Origin: Antedon mediterranea
Taxonomy: Eukaryota; Echinodermata; Crinoidea; Comatulida; Antedonidae
DNA: 64,000 nt
Direction: 5' to 3'
NCBI RefSeq assembly: GCF_964355755.1
Contig: NC_092670.1
Coordinates: forward strand, 7,527,001-7,591,000
Both the position numbers and the translations under genes were made by a program. Positions 63,001-64,000 of the stretch are shown in pieces. The first letter of the stretch is position 1. Every line of letters starts with the position of its first letter. The notes beneath the pieces were generated by a model, which saw only the letters and a program-made list of their open reading frames with translations, was not told the origin of the DNA and searched no databases.

Positions 63001-63720
63001 AAATTGGCACTAAAAACTCCTAAAAAATGCAATATTTAAGTTACAATAAATAAGTTATTGCATAATCATTTATTGTTTGTGTTGAAAATTTACTCAGATG
63101 TCACTAACATACTAGCATACCCATTGCATGAATATAAATATTATTATGGCAAGTCATTTTCTAAGAAATCATGTAGGCTTACGTACTCCTCAAAAACAAA
63201 TAAAACATCAAAATTATCTATAAAATTAGCAAATTCTCAGCTGGTGCAGTGCATCTTCCTATATAAAAAAAAATCATCCTATATAAAAAAAATCATCAAG
63301 CTGGTTTGAAAAGGTTGTTTATCAACCCTCTCGGGTAGTTGTACAGAAAAGGCATAGTATTTATTCAGGCGCCTTTTACGGTTTGAGTCGAGTTCACACA
63401 AAATTGGCACTAAAAACAAAAAAAATGCAATGTAAGTTACTATCATATTATTGCATAATAATTTATTTTGCGTTGAAACTTCACTTGTGTGTCACTAACT
63501 CACTAGGATACCCATTGCATGAATATAAATACATAGTGAGAGTTGATTATTAAAATATAACTGCTCAAAAAACGACTAAAAGATATTAAAATTATCTATA
63601 AAATTGGCCAAATCTCAGTTTTTGCATCTTCATAAATAAAACCTCCCTGAAGCTGACAAGCTGAAACTTTGAATCTTGTTTAACAACCCTCTCAAATAGT
63701 TGGGAAAAAAATATAAATAT
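63001..63720. repeat. Tandem duplication, ~400-bp period
   Basis: 63001-63400 and 63401-63720 share, in order, aattggcactaaaaac, ttattgcataat, gtcactaac..actag, tacccattgcatgaatataa, aaaattatctataaaatt and caaccctctc.. phrases. Divergence is substantial. The last 280 bp of the window (63721-64000) is not clearly part of it. Confidence 0.85.
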
Positions 63721-64000
63721 GGTATGTCAATTAGTTACGAAGATATTGTGTCTTAAACATCTTGAAAAGTGCAATTACAACTAAATAATTGTAATTTTTC
63801 AGTTTTCCTCACATACAAAATACTTATTTTTTAAATTTTAAATTTTGGATAAGTGTTCACAATATACTGGACTACTCACAGAGAAAAGACAATTGCATTT
63901 GGACAAAGACTTTTAAAGATATTGGCCCATAAAAGTACCTCCAGACCTCAAAAAGTGCCTTTTTTGCAGTAGTGGGGTACCTTTGAGAGGCCATTGCTCA

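Overview
This is an AT-rich, intron-rich animal nuclear sequence. Nothing in it is prokaryotic or viral: there are no operons, GT..AG introns with conserved phases are clear, and the intergenic space is full of eukaryotic transposons. Gene content (a class VI POU homeobox gene divergently paired with VPS41), tRNA-derived SINEs with a conserved central domain, hammerhead-like retroelement ribozymes and many short-TIR MITEs suggest a marine invertebrate deuterostome. An echinoderm is my best guess; the species cannot be read from the sequence.

Layout. (1) About 0.3-8.1 kb, minus strand: the 5' seven coding exons (209 residues) of VPS41, the HOPS/AP-3 vacuolar sorting subunit. The gene runs off the left edge. 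Its introns hold a 68-bp higher-order minisatellite, a SINE core fragment and a 1.1-kb TIR element. (2) About 8.1-26.9 kb: a gene-poor stretch between VPS41 and POU6F. It contains a 5'-truncated RTE-like retrotransposon with a 12-bp target-site duplication, a 1.6-kb hAT-type element with an 8-bp duplication, a pogo/Tigger-like MITE, a full SINE, and at about 22.5-22.9 kb a candidate TATA promoter with a possible micro first exon. (3) About 26.9-37.9 kb, plus strand: POU6F (POU6F2-like), seven confident coding exons giving 715 residues plus an unknown start. Its Gln/Ser/Thr-rich N-terminus precedes the POU-specific domain and a WFCNKRQ homeodomain. (4) About 37.9-47.6 kb: gene-free, with a 20-bp minisatellite, an 80-bp tandem repeat and diverged repeat pairs. 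(5) About 47.66-49.49 kb, plus strand: a complete three-exon gene for a 204-residue P-loop NTPase of the AAA_28 (NadR/Ttd14-like) type. Intron 1 carries a perfect 78-bp-arm palindrome made of two opposed hammerhead ribozymes. (6) About 49.5-64 kb: mobile and repeated DNA, including a Tc1/mariner-like MITE, a PIF/Harbinger-like element with a broken Myb-like gene, a 1.64-kb TTAA-flanked element, degenerate 150-180-bp tandem arrays and a terminal 400-bp duplication. One possible first coding exon of a rightward gene lies at about 62.0 kb.

VPS41 and POU6F are not functionally linked as far as known. Their divergent arrangement matches human 7p14.1, so it is probably an old retained neighbourhood, perhaps kept by POU6F regulatory DNA in the gap. 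The strongest leads are this synteny, the hammerhead family including the palindrome, the candidate POU6F promoter, and the hAT element carrying a duplicated 328-bp unit.
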